Numbered from the stretch's first letter, positions 33,706 through 48,108 are shown. The stretch: 64,000 nucleotides of DNA from Tricholomella constricta (GCA_013368375.1 JAACJP010000004.1:930001-994000); one strand, 5' to 3'. A program made the numbers and translations. The notes: generated by a model not told the origin, from the letters alone.

Positions 33706-36700
33706 ATGACTACCACCGACATTCCCACAGCTACCTCTCCTGCCCATGGAGCGGTCAGCGGATTCACCTCCAGGTCCAGGAGTAGCACTAAACTTAACGA
33801 CGATGTAACGAGCCTCACTTCCTTCAACCCCTTCTCTGAAGAGGACGAGAATGACCAGTCCTCATACACCCTAGTGACGTCTATCCTTTCTCGTATGAAA
33901 AGCACCCTGTCTGCCCCCCTGTCATCTGCAGCACCTCCAGCGTCGACCGCCAACCCAATTCCGACACCCAATCCAGGGGCAGCTCCAAGTGCCTCGGAGC
34001 TGCGAAGGCCGTCATATACTACCGCGCAAACGCAGTCGTCTGGCTTCTCTGCGAGATCCTCAGCAACAGATCGTCCATTCTCTCTGGCAACGGCACCAGC
34101 CCAAGTGGCTCCACCGCTCATGTCTCTGACCCCAGCCCAGTCCGAGGTCCCAACATATAGCGTTGATTATGATCGATCACCATCCCGCAGTGGTTCATTT
34201 TACTCTCCTGTAACGGAGGCGGGAGACAATGGGCCATTTGGAACATCAATCCCTGGGTTCCCGATCCCGGATGACGCACGTAGTATCAAGACAGCGACAA
34301 GCCTACACAGGTCAGGCTCGGTTTCCAAAGTAATGAGGAGGATACGGGGCGAAGGTACGTTTATTCAGCGCCAAATCTACTATAAATATCCACCACATTG
34401 CTAGGGCTATCTCGTGATTATTGGATGGACGATGAGAACTGTAAAGAGTGTTATGATTGCAAGAGTGTCTTTACAACATGGCGTCGTAAACATCATTGCC
34501 GGATATGCGGTACGAGTCCCTTAAATCTAGACCTTGAAGGAGCTGACACTGCTACACAGGGCAGATATTTTGCTCCCGCTGCGCCTCCAACATAATCAAG
34601 GGCTCTCGATTCGGGCAGGACGGCATGGTTCGTGTGTGCAATCTTTGCCTAGAAAAGCTTGCAATAGTCGATGAAGACGACGATGACGATCGGCGCTCCG
34701 TTGTATCTTCCGTCACATCCTTCCCGGCTCACCAGCTTGGAATAGATCCTGGAGGTCATCCACAGTCACCTTTCGCTGCTTCGCAGCTCTTTGGACGAAC
34801 GGACGAACCTTTCAATTTGTACTCGATAGCAGAAACTAAACGGCCGATATCTGGCTCTGACGAAAGTAGCTATGGATCTCGACCAGTAACCCCACACCTC
34901 AGAGAACGCGACGACGGGATGTGGGAACCTATCCAAGACAATCCCGCGCCCTTTCGTAGAGCCCTCTCTGATGAAGAAAAGGATCCTGCAGGTTTGGCAA
35001 ATGGCTTCCATCATGCCGAGTCTCCAACGGCTCCAGGATCCAAGACACCTATCGACTTCCCCATTACAATGCCTATCAACATAGAGGGACCTACGAGCTC
35101 TATACAATTTCCCATCGGATCGCCTGATAATGGACTGGATAGCCCTCGTCCCAACAGCAGGCTGAGATCCCGATTTGATTCATACGGCGAATTCGAGCCA
35201 AGTACACCGTTCATTCGAAGTCGAGTTCATAGCCGTCTCGACAGTGTGTCTAATATCGAACCGGGTTGGCGAACTCGCCGCGAAAGTACTGCGTATGTAA
35301 ATCTGATTAGGCTCATCCTGTATCGCTCTAAATAAGCATCCACTCAGTTACGCACAGGAGCTCAATCTAACCTCAATGCTGCATCTAAAGGTCATGTTGC
35401 GACAAATGCTTACCAGTGAGCAGATACCGAACGTCAAAGAGTGGGAAGAAACTCTGCTCAAGCTAGCGCTTCGCATTGCTCGAGAACTGACTTTCACTAC
35501 CTTACCTCATCGGCAGGGGGAGGATATGGATGTCCGAAAGTATGTCAAGATAAAGAAGATTCCTGGAGGTAGCCCTCGGGACTCAGAATACGTCGAGGGT
35601 GCGGTCATCACGAAAAATGTTGCCCATAAGCAAATGTCCCGCTCCGTGCGTAATCCCCGCGTCATGCTCGTCACCTTCCCCTTGGAATTCTACCGCGTTG
35701 AAGGACAGTATATGCATTTTGGCCAGATTGTACGCCAGGAGAAGGAGTACCTCGGGAATCTTGCTAGCCGTATCGCAGCCTTGCGCCCACACGTCGTTCT
35801 TGTCGAGCAGTCTGTGTCCAGGCTTGCTCTGGATGCACTTGCGAAGCATAACATCGCCGTTGCACGTAAGGTCAAGCCGTCTGCAATCCAGACGGTTGCT
35901 CGCATGACACAGGGAGATGTTTTCTCCTCCATGGACAAGTTGGCTCTCGAGCCACGTTTAGGCCATTGTGGTCGATTCCGTATCCAGACATATGACCATC
36001 CCTTGATTCCTGGACGTCGGAAGACGTACATGCGGTTTGAGGGATGCAACCGGGATATGGGCTGTACTATCATCCTCCGTGGGGGCGACCTTGATACGCT
36101 TCGCCGGATCAAGAAGGTTACTCGTTTCCTTACGTTCATAGTCAGGAATTTGAAGCTGGAGACCCACCTGTGGAAGGATTCCGTAATAACACTCCCGCCC
36201 TTTAATCCTGAAGCAATGCCAACGGCGCTAACTGAGCGCCATGGTTTTGTGAACTTTTCCCTCGCCTCGTCATTTGCGCTCCCGTCTTTCTTGTCGACCT
36301 CTCGCCTGGTTACTCCAACGGTGGAGGTTCACGAGTCACCTTCCACTGCGACAATTACAGAAGTCGATTCGGATGCGAACGGTCCTCAAAATGAGGACGA
36401 CGAACAGCTCTTACTTTCAGAACGTATCGACCAATCCCTTGAACCTTACACCAAGACTTTCATCTCTGTCTCCGCCACGCTGCGCTTCCCGCCCCCGTAT
36501 CCGATAGTGAGAATGAAGGAATTGGATAATGAACTTATTCGGGCTAAGCAAGCCTGGGAGGATGAGGTTATACGGCGCGAGGAACGCTCCCATTTCCTTC
36601 ATTCGCAAGAAACTACAATTACCGCGGCAACACCACCCCCTGTATCCTCACATGAATCTTCGCACAACGACGATCAGGGCGACATCAATGCCCTGATTGA

Positions 36701-39700
36701 GGCTTTACCCTCAGTCATAACGCCTGGCACACCATCTACCCCAGATCCAGTTCACCCAGCCGCCGGAGAGTCTGAGCCTTCATCCTATTTCCTCCACCCT
36801 CCATCCACAGCTTTATCCCACCTATCTACTGAATCAGGGACTCGTCTCATCAGTCCGACTACGCCAGATGTGCGCCCGGAACTACACAAAACGCCTGCCG
36901 ATATAGCCCTGAAGAGTCGGTTTAGTCTGATGAAATGGAAGCACGAGGAGCAGCGCCGTATTTGGGAGTGGTATCTACGGAAGAACCAGGACGACTTCAT
37001 TGTGGAGAAGTATCAGTGCATCAGCCTATGGGAGTACACTATTCCAACGGCGGAATTCGGTCATCATCAAGCGTGCTTCGCCCCGCGATTGAACTATATC
37101 ACCTTCTATGGCGAGAATGACTGCACTCTTGGACAGTTCATTGAGCGCTCTGTCGGCGATACTCTGGTCCAGTTCTTGGATCCGAAAGCTATTTGTACTG
37201 GGAAGGGATGCGACAAACCCCTTGCTCGGCACTGCAAGGTCTATGTTCACAATGAAACCCGACTCTTCGTTGCCGTCGAGCAGTGGGACGGGCAGATTAT
37301 CGGACGTCAGAATTATCATCCAGCTCCCGATCTAATAACGACTTGGAGTGCATGCCGTGTGTGTGGCTCGGCAACGCCGTTCATTCCAGTTTCTGAGGAA
37401 ATGCAAAGATACTCCTTTGCGAAATTTCTCGAGCTGCATTTCTATCCTGCAGACGTCAAACTCGTCCAGGGCGCAGGTTGCCAGCATAATATCTACAAGC
37501 ACCACATCCGCTATTTCGCTTCAAAGGGTATGACCGTCCGTTTCCAGACTGATTCCGTCGCCATGCATGAAATCGTGTACCCTCCGTTCCGCATCCGAGT
37601 CCGCCCAGAGACACAACTGGAGCTCAAGAACGAGGATTTTGACCGCCTGCATCATCGAAATTTCATGTGGTACTCTGGCTTGATAGATGACCTCAAGTTA
37701 ATCAGCATCGAGGCCGCGACAGGAGACGAAGAGACCGACGCTCGACTCCTTTCCGATATCAACACCTTGATCACACGGGCGGAGGCGGAGAGAGAGGACA
37801 TTAGCAGGTTCATCAATCAAATCTATAGAGAAGCTTCTCCTACAGATACCCTGGCGCTGAACCAGGTGCACTCCTATCGTCAAGACAAAATCGTCGCCTG
37901 GCAGCACGATTTTGATCGGCTGCCTAAACCTCGGCCTGTCCAACCAACGCTGGACCGTAATAGCAAAATGCCTTCGGCGTTTAACTCGGTTCGAGCAATG
38001 TGGCCTCGCAGATATGAGCTGTCGTCTGGTGCCTTTGATCAGCCCCATCTCCCGTCATCCAGCGTCTCCGAGGCAGAAGAGGGACCTCTAAACGCGAGGA
38101 GGGTTACAGGAGATTCTTTCACCTCTTCGGCTTCAGAAGCGTCCGAATCCGAAACCAATATGGAAGACAGTAAAAAGGACACCTCCAGCCCTGAAGCTGG
38201 CATACGGGTGTCGGACTCTCCTGAGGGTGTCCCCGCGGAAGAGCCTAAGGATCGAGGTAATGCAGTAACTCCCTCGATTGCTGTACATGAAGCGGCCCCC
38301 AAGTCTGACCCAGAAAGTGACTCGACAATTGGTGCGGCGAAAGACGAGGATCTTCCGACCTCGCCACCTCCAGTAAGTGTCTCAAGGCGTATACCACATT
38401 GTCATCGACGTTTGGCATCTCATTTTAGGACGAAACAAAGCCAGTTGGAGAAGAAGTCCCCATTCAGCGATTATCAAGGCTACCGCGGCGTGCCGTACAT
38501 AACCCGAGCGTCGCAGAGTTGGTCAGGAAATATCAAGATTTCCTGCCTCCACAAGGCGTGCATGACTTGGCCACAACGGCTTTGGCACCGCGCGCTCCTT
38601 TTTCCGAGTCTGAGCAAGAATACACATCTCCTGTCCCACGTCGCCAACCTGTGCGGAACAAGAGCCGACATCGTTTACCATCCAAAAAGGCATCCTTCTC
38701 CGATTTTGAACAAGGCTATGCTGCCAACATTGCGCCAAGATATCTCACACATTCCAGGCGAGGACTGGCAGCACCCAGCGGAAGTCGCATTCCTGGTCCT
38801 GTCGCTGGTTCTGCCTTCCAGTCCCAGGAATCGTCGCGGAGGCCGTCCCCAGAAAAGCGACCGTCTAGTGGCCGAGGAAAAGATGTCAAATTCAGTCGGC
38901 CTTCATCACCTACTAATCCCAGACAAGCGTCCTCTAGTGGGAAGCCTGGCAGGCAAAGGATCTCGTCACGCCAGAAGGAGAAGATCCCTGCCCGTTCATC
39001 TTCCAACCCCGTGACTAAGTCCACGTTGCGAAGACCTCCTACTGGTCCCGGAGGTAAAGTTTCGAATATTGCGAAACATTTTGAGCGCCTTGGTCGAGAT
39101 GCTGAGCGATCCAAGAGCCGATATTCCGTCATTCGCGGGAAGAGAGCACGTCCTGTGGCATCAGCGCGAGCGAAAGTGGAGATTCTCGATAGCGTCAAGG
39201 ATGCCATCAAGGACGAATCTGAAAGCTCCGATTCTTCGAGCGAGGCTGACGACGAAGACGAGGGCATAGAAGAGGAAAGGACTGTACCGGAACTTCTTCA
39301 GTTAACCCCTGATTCCGACCCAATCTCCCCGGAAGCAACGATTAAGATGGCCCCTCCTGCGGTATCATTTCCAGACGTGAATGACGAACCTATTGCACAG
39401 GAGCAGGGACAAGAGATTCAGGCTCCTCCTTTCGAGCAACCATCGTTGCCTCCCTCGCCGTTCCTTTCATCAATCAAAATGACCAAAGATGCTTCCTTTA
39501 CACCACCAACGTCCGATGTCGAACTTGGTGGTGGTCTTGAGCGCAATTCGATCTTGAAAGCGTTGTCGGGTTTTTGGTTACAACAACCTCCAACGTCTCG
39601 CCACGGTTTGGACGACGATTCTATGAATGATCCGGAACACATATTCCGCGACTCCTCAATGGTTGTTCGTACAGATGAGCCTACATCGATCATTGCCCTA

Positions 39701-41297
39701 GCCTTGAAGTATGTGCATGATGTCGTTCACACATTGTACCCACTGACTTTTGTTTTTCGTAGTTCACCTCAATACCGTGAAATGCTCGCCAGGTCTCGAG
39801 CTGAGAAAAGGACTGCAAGGGAAGCAAAGCTCACCCAAAGCGGCGAAGCCTTCATGCCCGACGATCGGTCGGTGGCAGAATCAACGTCCACTTGGGGTGT
39901 TGTCGATGTGGATTCTGCGGAGCTTGTCGATCCCACCGAAGATCTGAAGGTCCCTTCGTCAAAGCTTCCATGGGCCATAAGTGAGTCCCCTTGGTTTAAT
40001 TATTATGGATTGCCTTTTTGACAAAGACACAGCATTTGTAAGCGGTGACCTCACAATCAGCTGCACCGTTCTCTATCCAGAACAATTTGATGCCTTACGC
40101 CGTACATATGATTGCGAGAAAAGCATGATCGAGTCTTTATCTAGGTGCGTCAAATGGAACGCTAGTGGCGGGAAATCCGGCTCCGCTTTCCTCAAGACTC
40201 GAGGTGAGCCATGAGTTGAATGTCTTCATAACGCCATTGTTAACGCCCTGGCAGATGATCGTTTTATCGCAAAAGAACTCTCCAAGCCTGAGCTTCAGAC
40301 CATGGAAACTTTTGCACCGGCGTACTTTGATTACATGTCCTCTGCTGTATCCGCAAATGTGAGTTTCACCCTAATGAAAGAGATGCCCTGCTTATTTGCC
40401 TCTAAGCGTCCAACCTTGTTAGCCAAGCACTTTGGCTGCTTCAAACTCACATTCAGGAAGACGGGCAAGGACAGGGGCCCTGGAAAATCGAAATCAACTC
40501 AAATGAACCTTTTGGTTATGGAGAATCTATTTTACGACCGACGCTTTACGAAGGTATAGAAGTCCAAGAATATATCATACAACGAAACCAAGCTAAAGGC
40601 TCGCATCTGTTATTAGATCTACGACCTGAAAGGTTCTACACGTAACCGCCATGTTCAGTCAACTGGGAGAGAAAATGAAGTTCTTCTTGATGAGAACCTT
40701 GTCGAAAGTCGGTCATATACTATCAGCCATTAGAAGATACTCATTTCCCATCATTAGCGGCGCATCTCAACCCATTTTACCTCCGTGAACATTCGAAGCG
40801 CATTTTAAGAGGTGCACTGTACAACGACAGCAAGTTCCTTGCTGATATCAATGTCATGGACTACTCGCTGGTTGTCGGGGTGAGAAATATCGGATATTCT
40901 TCCGCCCAGAATTTCTAACGTTCAAGGTAGGTCGACAGTCAAAATAATGAACTGGTCGTCGGTATTGTTGGTGAGTGCAACACTTTCAGATTGTTGAATT
41001 GCAATGACCATGGCGGTAGACTACATCCGTACCTATACTTGGGACAAGAAATTGGAAAGTTGGGTGAAGGAGTCTGCTTTCCTCGGTGGCAGAGGCGAAC
41101 CCACGATTGTAACCCCAAAGCAGTATCGCCAGAGGTTCATCAGCGCAATGGAGAGATACTTCCCGCTTGTGAGCCCAAAGCTTTTTTATTCTCCTGCGCT
41201 GCTAACTTTTTGCAAGATCCCCGATCGGTGGATGAAGCAGAAGGATACGCCCGAAGAGGATTCAAACTGTCTCCTCGAACTGTGGCCAGATTGGTGA
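33706..41297 (+). CDS. FAB1: FAB1/PIKfyve phosphatidylinositol-3-phosphate 5-kinase
   Basis: About ten exons encode roughly 2,300 aa. After a Ser/Thr-rich start ([15 protein letters not shown]) comes a FYVE zinc finger: [40 protein letters not shown] and [13 protein letters not shown]. Next is the TCP-1/Cpn60-like domain ([60 protein letters not shown]). It is followed by the Cys-rich CCR region (CIST-like [40 protein letters not shown]). A long disordered linker leads to the PIP kinase: [49 protein letters not shown] and [20 protein letters not shown]. It ends at [11 protein letters not shown]1 makes PI(3,5)P2 on the vacuole/endosome membrane. The Met at 33706 is preferred, with 33574 as an alternative. 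The stop is 192 bases from the convergent TAF2 stop. Confidence 0.93.
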
Positions 41298-41489
41298 AAC
41301 TTCACCTTGCATCGCAGAGCTGATCATGAGCTTCGTTGCACATCTTTTTTCTACTTGTCTGCTATCGCATTCCGCATCGATTACCCACACGTTATTATAC
41401 CCTATTTTACACACTACATTCGCTGGGTGTAGCAGTCCCGACATAGTATAGTAGCTTTCGAAGTATCTAACTAACCTACATTTATCGAG

Positions 41490-44400
41490 TTATCCAAGCT
41501 TGGCCTTCTTCGTTGGTTGTGGTGTTCCCTTATCACCATCCTTCCTCTTCTTCGAGGAGCCCGATTTCCATGATTCCATCAGTTCGTTGAACTTGTTACG
41601 CACACTCAATGTAATTTGCCCGACTTCGGACTCGAGCCCATTGAATGTGAGAGAATTGTTCAGCATGAGTTCGACGTCCGCGTCAAAAGCCTCTACTGTG
41701 TCGTACTTGTCAGCGTCAAGCTTTTGTCGGATTGTCCTGAGATCGCGCGCGTTTTTCTTAGGTATGATGTCGTGGTAGGTTGGGATGCCCAGAAGGACGG
41801 GGTCTACAGGTTCTCGGAAGACCCACGAGCTACGGAAGGAAACCTGATGAGCTGTGCATAGTATGCAGTGAAAAACACTTCTCTTACATTGAATCCTTGA
41901 CCAGTGATGTCATCACACCTTGCAGACCACGCTTCTCCGTCCAAGAAAGCTTCCTCTCCATTGCCTTCGGCCATTCCTTCTTGAACGCCCTTTCGACTAT
42001 ATCTGTGCATGTTATGGGAAAAGTCGCGGGGGGGTTGAACTGGCGACAATTGCTGAAGACCAGCTCGACGTCTCTGCTGAACTCCTCCATGGTAACATAC
42101 TTGTTCTGATTAAGTTTCGTAAGTATGGTGCCAAAATCCATGGGGTGCGCGATCTCCTCCAAATATCTGATAATGCAATGGGATCAGACAAATGGTACAA
42201 TGTAACAGAATAAAGCCGCACGTAGGACAGCCGTCCGCGATGGGATTGACGGGACGCGAGAAAATCGCAGCCTCTGGAAGCTTCTGCAGCACCTTCAAGA
42301 GGTCCCTACACTTCTTTTCATTGATAGGCGTGGCTGTGTGCTGTTGTTTCTTTGGCTTTGGGGCGGGAGGTGGAGGTGCTGGAGTTGCAGCTTCTTTCTC
42401 CTTGCCCTTTAGTGACACACGAGGTATATCAGGAGAGACAGTAGATTCGGCAGGTTTGTCTGGTCGTGTCTTGTGGGACGAAGCAGCGGACTTGGCTGCT
42501 GGCGGTATGACCTTGACTGATGGCGGTACAACGAGTTTCACCTTACCAACTGCAGACGAAGAAGGACCAGGACCAGGCGGCGAAGATCGTTCCTTCTTCG
42601 CTGGAGTAGCCAGCGCAAGAATATCATCCTCGCTCAGTGCGTCAATCTTCTTCCGCTTTCCAGGGGCGCCATTGACAGGCTTATCCTTTTCTTTCTCTGA
42701 CGTAGAGCGAATCCGCTTTTCGCCCTTCGCTCGTTCTATTGCTAGAACTTCTTGGAGGATATCATGGGAACCATCATCAACGTAGGGCGGCGGAGGAGCG
42801 TCGGCAGGAGGTTGTTCAACGGAAGATGGTTCGGCGACCTTGGGCTTTCGACTGCGAGCTTTGGCTGAAGGTTGCTCTGGGGTATCTGCACGTTTGGCTT
42901 GAGATCCAACTTTGAGCTTGATAATTGGGCGTGATGGCACCGCAGTAGAGGAAGTGGGAGGAGGCGGAGTGGGGAATGCTTTTGGCACTGGCGGTAGAAC
43001 TCGAGGTACAGGCTGGAGCGTTGTGGTAACCTTGGCTGGGGTATGGGCTTTGTCGGCGGCTTCCAAAGTCTTCTTGATAATGGTCCATTCTGCAACCTTG
43101 GAGTTAGTATCCAATAAGGGACTCAGAGTAGTAATCCATACGCTTTTCAAAGAACACCTCGAGGGAGATGGCTTCGTTATGTACGTAGCTTCCTGCAACG
43201 TTGTAAAGCTTCGCATTTGAGATCATGAGATGGAAGTCGGCCTCGAAAGCGAAACGGTCTTTGTACATCCCCTCTTCCAGCTTGGCGCCCATGGTGCTGA
43301 GATCCATAGGGTCCTTGATGACGTCGAAATAACTGATATAGAAATCAGAAAAGGTTCAACCTGAATTCTCTTGATCTTACTTAGGTGCATGGTCCCTGAT
43401 AGGATCGACGGGCTGATTGAAGGCGAAGGCATGCTTATTCGCCTTGAGCTTCTTCAAACCATTGCGACAGGCGCGTAGATCGTTGAGACTCATTCCACCT
43501 GACTGCGCCTTGGGAATATGGGCTGGCTTGGTGGTAACCACACTCTTTGGAGGCTTGATGGGTTTGCCTTTGTTCTTTGGTACAGGCGGGGCGGGGGCTG
43601 TAAATGCAACGCTTCTCTTCGACGACTCGATGCGCGGTGTCGCCGGAGTCTGTGGACCTGCATCAGGCATGGTGCTGGAAGGTAACCTGAGCTTTGTGGG
43701 CACATTGAACGACGTGAAGGGACTCTTTGGCGGAGGACCGCCGGATTTAATCGTTCGGGCGGCCTTGACAGGGACTTTGACGGACGGAAGCTGTGGTGCA
43801 ACGTCCGTAACTGGTGTGCTGGGGATATGAATCTTCACGGTGGGAGGTGTCTCTTCCACTGGGCGGATGAGAAGATCAGCTAGTTTGAGAATACACCATC
43901 GAACTTCCTGGTCAACGTCAGGAGCTCTGATGAAGGCATCAGTAAAGCGGAATTATGAAGCATAACAAATGACGAACAAAGCGATGGGCATTAGGAATTC
44001 GCGCAGAACCTCGTTCTTCCCAACTTCACGATCCTTGCGTAAAACTTTTATCATAGCATCCAACTCGGTCTTCTTCGATTCCTTCGCCTTCTCCGGGAGT
44101 GTGCCATCCTCCTCAATGAGTAATGATTCAGTCTCTTTCAAACTCGCCTTCATCTCGCCCATTTGTACCAATAGGGCCAAGCTTTGACACGCGCTCCGTG
44201 CAACGTGCCGGCGGATTATTCTCGAAGGATCATTGGCCATGACAGCGAGCACGTAACGCATGATTTGAGGTGTATACCACTTAGTCAGGAAGAGACCATC
44301 GAATGCGGCAACGCGAACTTGGGTATAGTTGCCCTCCCTGCATCAATGAGATAATACACCATAGCAAATTGGCCGATAACATACCGAGTCAAAGGGAAGA

Positions 44401-47400
44401 ACACCCGAGGATGGTTGGGAATAAGACTGGCGATGCCAAGCACCATATGAAACTGGCAAAGCAACACAAAATTGAGTTTTCTACTCCTGTATCAATACAT
44501 AAAAGATGACTGACCTCCAACGCCGCGATGGTAACACAGTTGTGAGTAGAAGGAATTAGACGGTCCATGCTGCGATAACGGTCCACCTCGGCCAAACTTT
44601 GCTTGACAAGCTCCTTATCCTCGGCATTGTGCTCGTTCCGAACCTCTGAGGGTAACAATTCCCCGCGTTCGGGTGGTGCAGTAGAGACGTTCGCAGACGC
44701 GGCTGCGGAAATGATCGTGCATACATAGAACCCGTCGGAATACTGGCATCTTCAGTAAAAGCAGCTCTGGTTGATTATCCAAAACTCACTGGATTAGCAG
44801 TATTATCGTTGTATCGTAGTTGGTCAATCAGAAATTGTCGCACGACTGAAGGCGATTTCCCATTTTCGAAGCGTATCCGAGAGATCGCATTTATGATGTT
44901 CTGTAAATCCATGAGTCAATTGAAGGAAAGGCAATGGCAGTCAGTTACTTACTTTCCGCACGAAGTATTCAGCGAAGTCGGAAAACTCGTTCGGTTTGGG
45001 TACATAGGTATGGGCAAAAAGGTCTTGGTTGGCGTCTTCTGGTTCATAGCAATAGCGTAGGAAAAGTTTAAATAAATGAAATAAACCCAAGAAGTCAAGC
45101 TTTCGAATTGCGCACTGCCTCGTTGTGAGTGAAATTAACCTGATGGTGCTTGAGTATCAATACTTACGTTGACGAGGGCCAAAGCAGCTTCACAGCGAAT
45201 ACGGAAATAATAGTTAGATACCAGCACAGTCTTTGTAAGGGTGCTCGACACGATAGAAGTGGGTTTTTCTGCTAATGCACAGATGGCCTGGTACAACGTT
45301 AGGACACAAGAATAGCCATCATATCGAGCGACACGCACCTCGAGTTGAGCAACAACATCCCTGTCCCTCTGCAGCTGCGACACCCACATGAAATCTGGTT
45401 GGTCGAATTTGATGTTGGCGATCCATTCAAAATCGGCGTCCATCCGGATCCATTCATAGGTCGCGCCACTCATAGTCCCCTCGTCCTCCTCCGTCCAATC
45501 TGCCACTTTCCAGTTCTCCCGCTCCTGTTCCTTCTCCCAGACCTCTAGACCAAAACCCATGTCGACCATCCCCATCGCCTCAGCAGCTTCCGTATCGCCA
45601 TCAGCAGCAGCCTGTGCAGCAGCCTGCCGCGCCAGATAACGCTTGGTATTTCGCCGGACACGTTTGTACTTCGTGTTGAAAGGGACTTCGTAACGCTTGA
45701 AGGGAGACCTTATGTCTAGGACATGTTCATAAGGAGTCCCATCCGCTTCGTGAATTCGTATCGTCATTTGACCCTGACCGGTGTTCAAATTCCAAAATTT
45801 GGCAAGATCTCAAGGATGAGACACACCTCGAAGAAGGGGACCGGTTTCATTAATACTTTGGACACCTCGTTATTCTCCATAGCCATGTAAGCGGGCGCAT
45901 CTTGTCGCATGGTGATCTCCACTGCCATCTTTTTCCGGTTAAATGTAGCAGAAAACCCGAAGGATGGGCATCCGCTGCCATATATCCATTGCTCAGCAAA
46001 ACTTCGAGGGTCAACCCCGCTGACTTTTCTGCAAGTCCTTAGAAACGCGTGGGTGGAAAGTGTATTGTTCTGCATCTCCCCGCTGATCGCCGACAAGAAC
46101 AGTTTCGGCAAGACACGACTTAGACCAAGCGATGTTCCTGACTTGCCCAGCCGCCGGTCCAGAATGTGCAGCACGAGAGGCGCTTTGAGATTGATGAATG
46201 GCACGGTGGCGGAATCAGGGGGTTCGAGAACCTGTGGTTGGCATATAGGAGGCATACCACCTATATCCCACTCTAGCACGCGTTGCATGTCCTTCTTTAG
46301 CCTAAATCGGTACTCATTGTTCCCGAGAAGCTTGCGTAGGAAGAGACCCGTGATGTAGAGCGATAGACCGTTTACAAGCCATGTATCAGACCAGTTCTTC
46401 GGTAAGATGTTAATCCCAGCCCATTGACATGCCAGTGCGTGGGCCAGTACATGTCGTGTTTCGAGAGCCTGCTCGATGGCGTCATCCCCATGCAACAGAT
46501 CGTTAGTCACAATGGAGAAGGTGGAGCTATCAAATCGCTGCGTCGGGAGAAGATCGACAAAGACTAGCTTGTAGGAGCCAAAAGGATAAGACCCAAATTC
46601 GGTGGAGTAAAAGGTCATTGCTTGACGAAGCGATGCAGTAGATATTGGAAGAAGATTCTCGTGACCTGGTAAGCAGAAAGCGTACATCAGGGGTTGGGTG
46701 GCGCTCGAGACGTCGTCCGCAGTGTTGTCTACGGGTATGGTGTAAAGGTGGAAAGGGCCAGCTGCGAAAGCGATGTGTTGGACAGAAGTAAGGACTGTTT
46801 GGGAGAAGAGAAAAATGGTCTTGTTGGAGTTGTATGGGTGTGCGACCTGTAAAACATGAGATGTGGTCTATGAGGGCGTTAGAAGGTGCATACCTGCTCA
46901 ACCAGATCCCCACTACAAACAACGAGAGTGGGAGTTGCGTCAGATTGCTCTTCAACGTCTTGACCAATATCACGCTCCTCAAGGTACCGAGGGACAACAA
47001 ACTCAAACTCCCAAGTGCACTTCTCCCACATATTATCGACGCATGGCACCCAACATCTTGCTGCGTCGGGTGATGAGGGTGTGGTGTAAGCGTGAGGAAC
47101 ACGCTGAAGAGCTATCAGCCATCATGTCGTACTTCGGCGCTTTCACTCACATAGGGATATGAGTCAGTCGGAAGCACAAATTCAAAACCGTCAACGGGAT
47201 TTCGAAGACTGTAGACAATGTTGAGCGTTATGGGGGAAAATTCTGGGACGGTCTGAGACTGAGAGAAGCCAGGCGTTTGTGGTTCAGGTGTGGCGGCTGA
47301 GCGTGGAGCCTTGAAGTTAAAAAAGCTTTTATGTTTCAGGCGGATACTGTACTTACCCTCGCTAGGCACGGTTCCGGTTGACAGATGACCGGACTGCTTG

Positions 47401-47935
47401 AGTGGCACCTCTCTGGGAATAGAAATCGCAAGCTCGCCCTCATCACCTTCCTGAAGCGCCGCGTAGAGTTTGCGTTTGAGCTCTGGATGTCTATGGCAGT
47501 CCTGTGCTTCGTTTGGTGCACTCATGGTGATGTTCGTGAGCGGGTCAACATGCATGAAGTCTGCTTGATGACCAGCAACTGTGACAGTGTGAATGGCTGG
47601 TGCGTTGTCGTGAGTTTTACGTCCGAGGTCATGAGGCAAGAACGTACTGCATTGTCGTGAGTTGAGGTAGATCGTCCTGAGTTCCCTACTTGTTGGTATG
47701 ATTGTAATCTCTGTGTAGCCCTGGTTGCGGCATAAAGTGAAGTTGGAGTTGCAGGTACAACCGCACATACCCAAAGACTCCCCGAGAAATCGATCTCCAA
47801 AACAACTTTTTGGTGACTAGTAGAGAAGACAAGAATTGTTAATAGGCGTGTCGAACGTGAATATGCAGTGGAGGCGACGTATATGGAGAAGCCACGGCGA
47901 ACGTGTTCGCGTTGTAAATTGATTCTTGCGTCCAT
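41490..47935 (-). CDS. TAF2: TFIID subunit TAF2 with three C-terminal bromodomains
   Basis: A gene of about 1,800 aa and many exons. The N-terminal part has the TAF2 pattern SHQKVVLEIDFSGSLW and GYTEITIIPTSRELRTIYLN. The M1-peptidase-like domain (RQAMTFYSTEFGSYPFGSYK, ETRHVLAHALACQWAGINIL) has HALAC where active enzymes have HEXXH, so it is not a peptidase. HEAT-like repeats follow, then a Pro/Lys-rich linker. Three bromodomains lie at the C-terminus: PMDLSTMGAKLEEGMYKDRF with ISNAKLYN (about 43450-43150), PMDFGTILTKLNQNKYVTME with FSNCRQFN (about 42300-41970) and ARDLRTIRQKLDADKYDTVE with LNNSLTFNG (about 41850-41580). Each keeps the Asn that binds acetyl-lysine. TFIID uses TAF2 to bind core promoters. 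The start at 47935 is uncertain: no in-phase GT donor links RGFSIY to SHQKVV. Confidence 0.88.
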
Positions 47936-48108
47936 TCGGGACGGATTTTAGACGAAGATAAGTCAGTTAAGACGTCCTGGTCGTGCAGAAAGAGAGAAAG
48001 AGTGAGCAGAATGGGTATTTGAGCAGAATATGGGTCGAGGAGGTATGAGTTGACGACTGGTGCTGAACCGTGCAAGACACGATTAGGTAAGCGCCTCTCC
48101 CTTTAACC
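47936..48108. promoter_or_regulatory. Short divergent promoter, TAF2/LTV1
   Basis: A 173-base gap between the two start codons must serve both genes. It is rich in GAGAAAG and TCTTT-type runs (47985-48010). No TATA box is clear. Confidence 0.4.

Noticed and set aside
41884..42162. Bromodomain frames as separate small genes
   Set aside because: Splice sites join them in frame to the upstream TAF2 exons and to each other.
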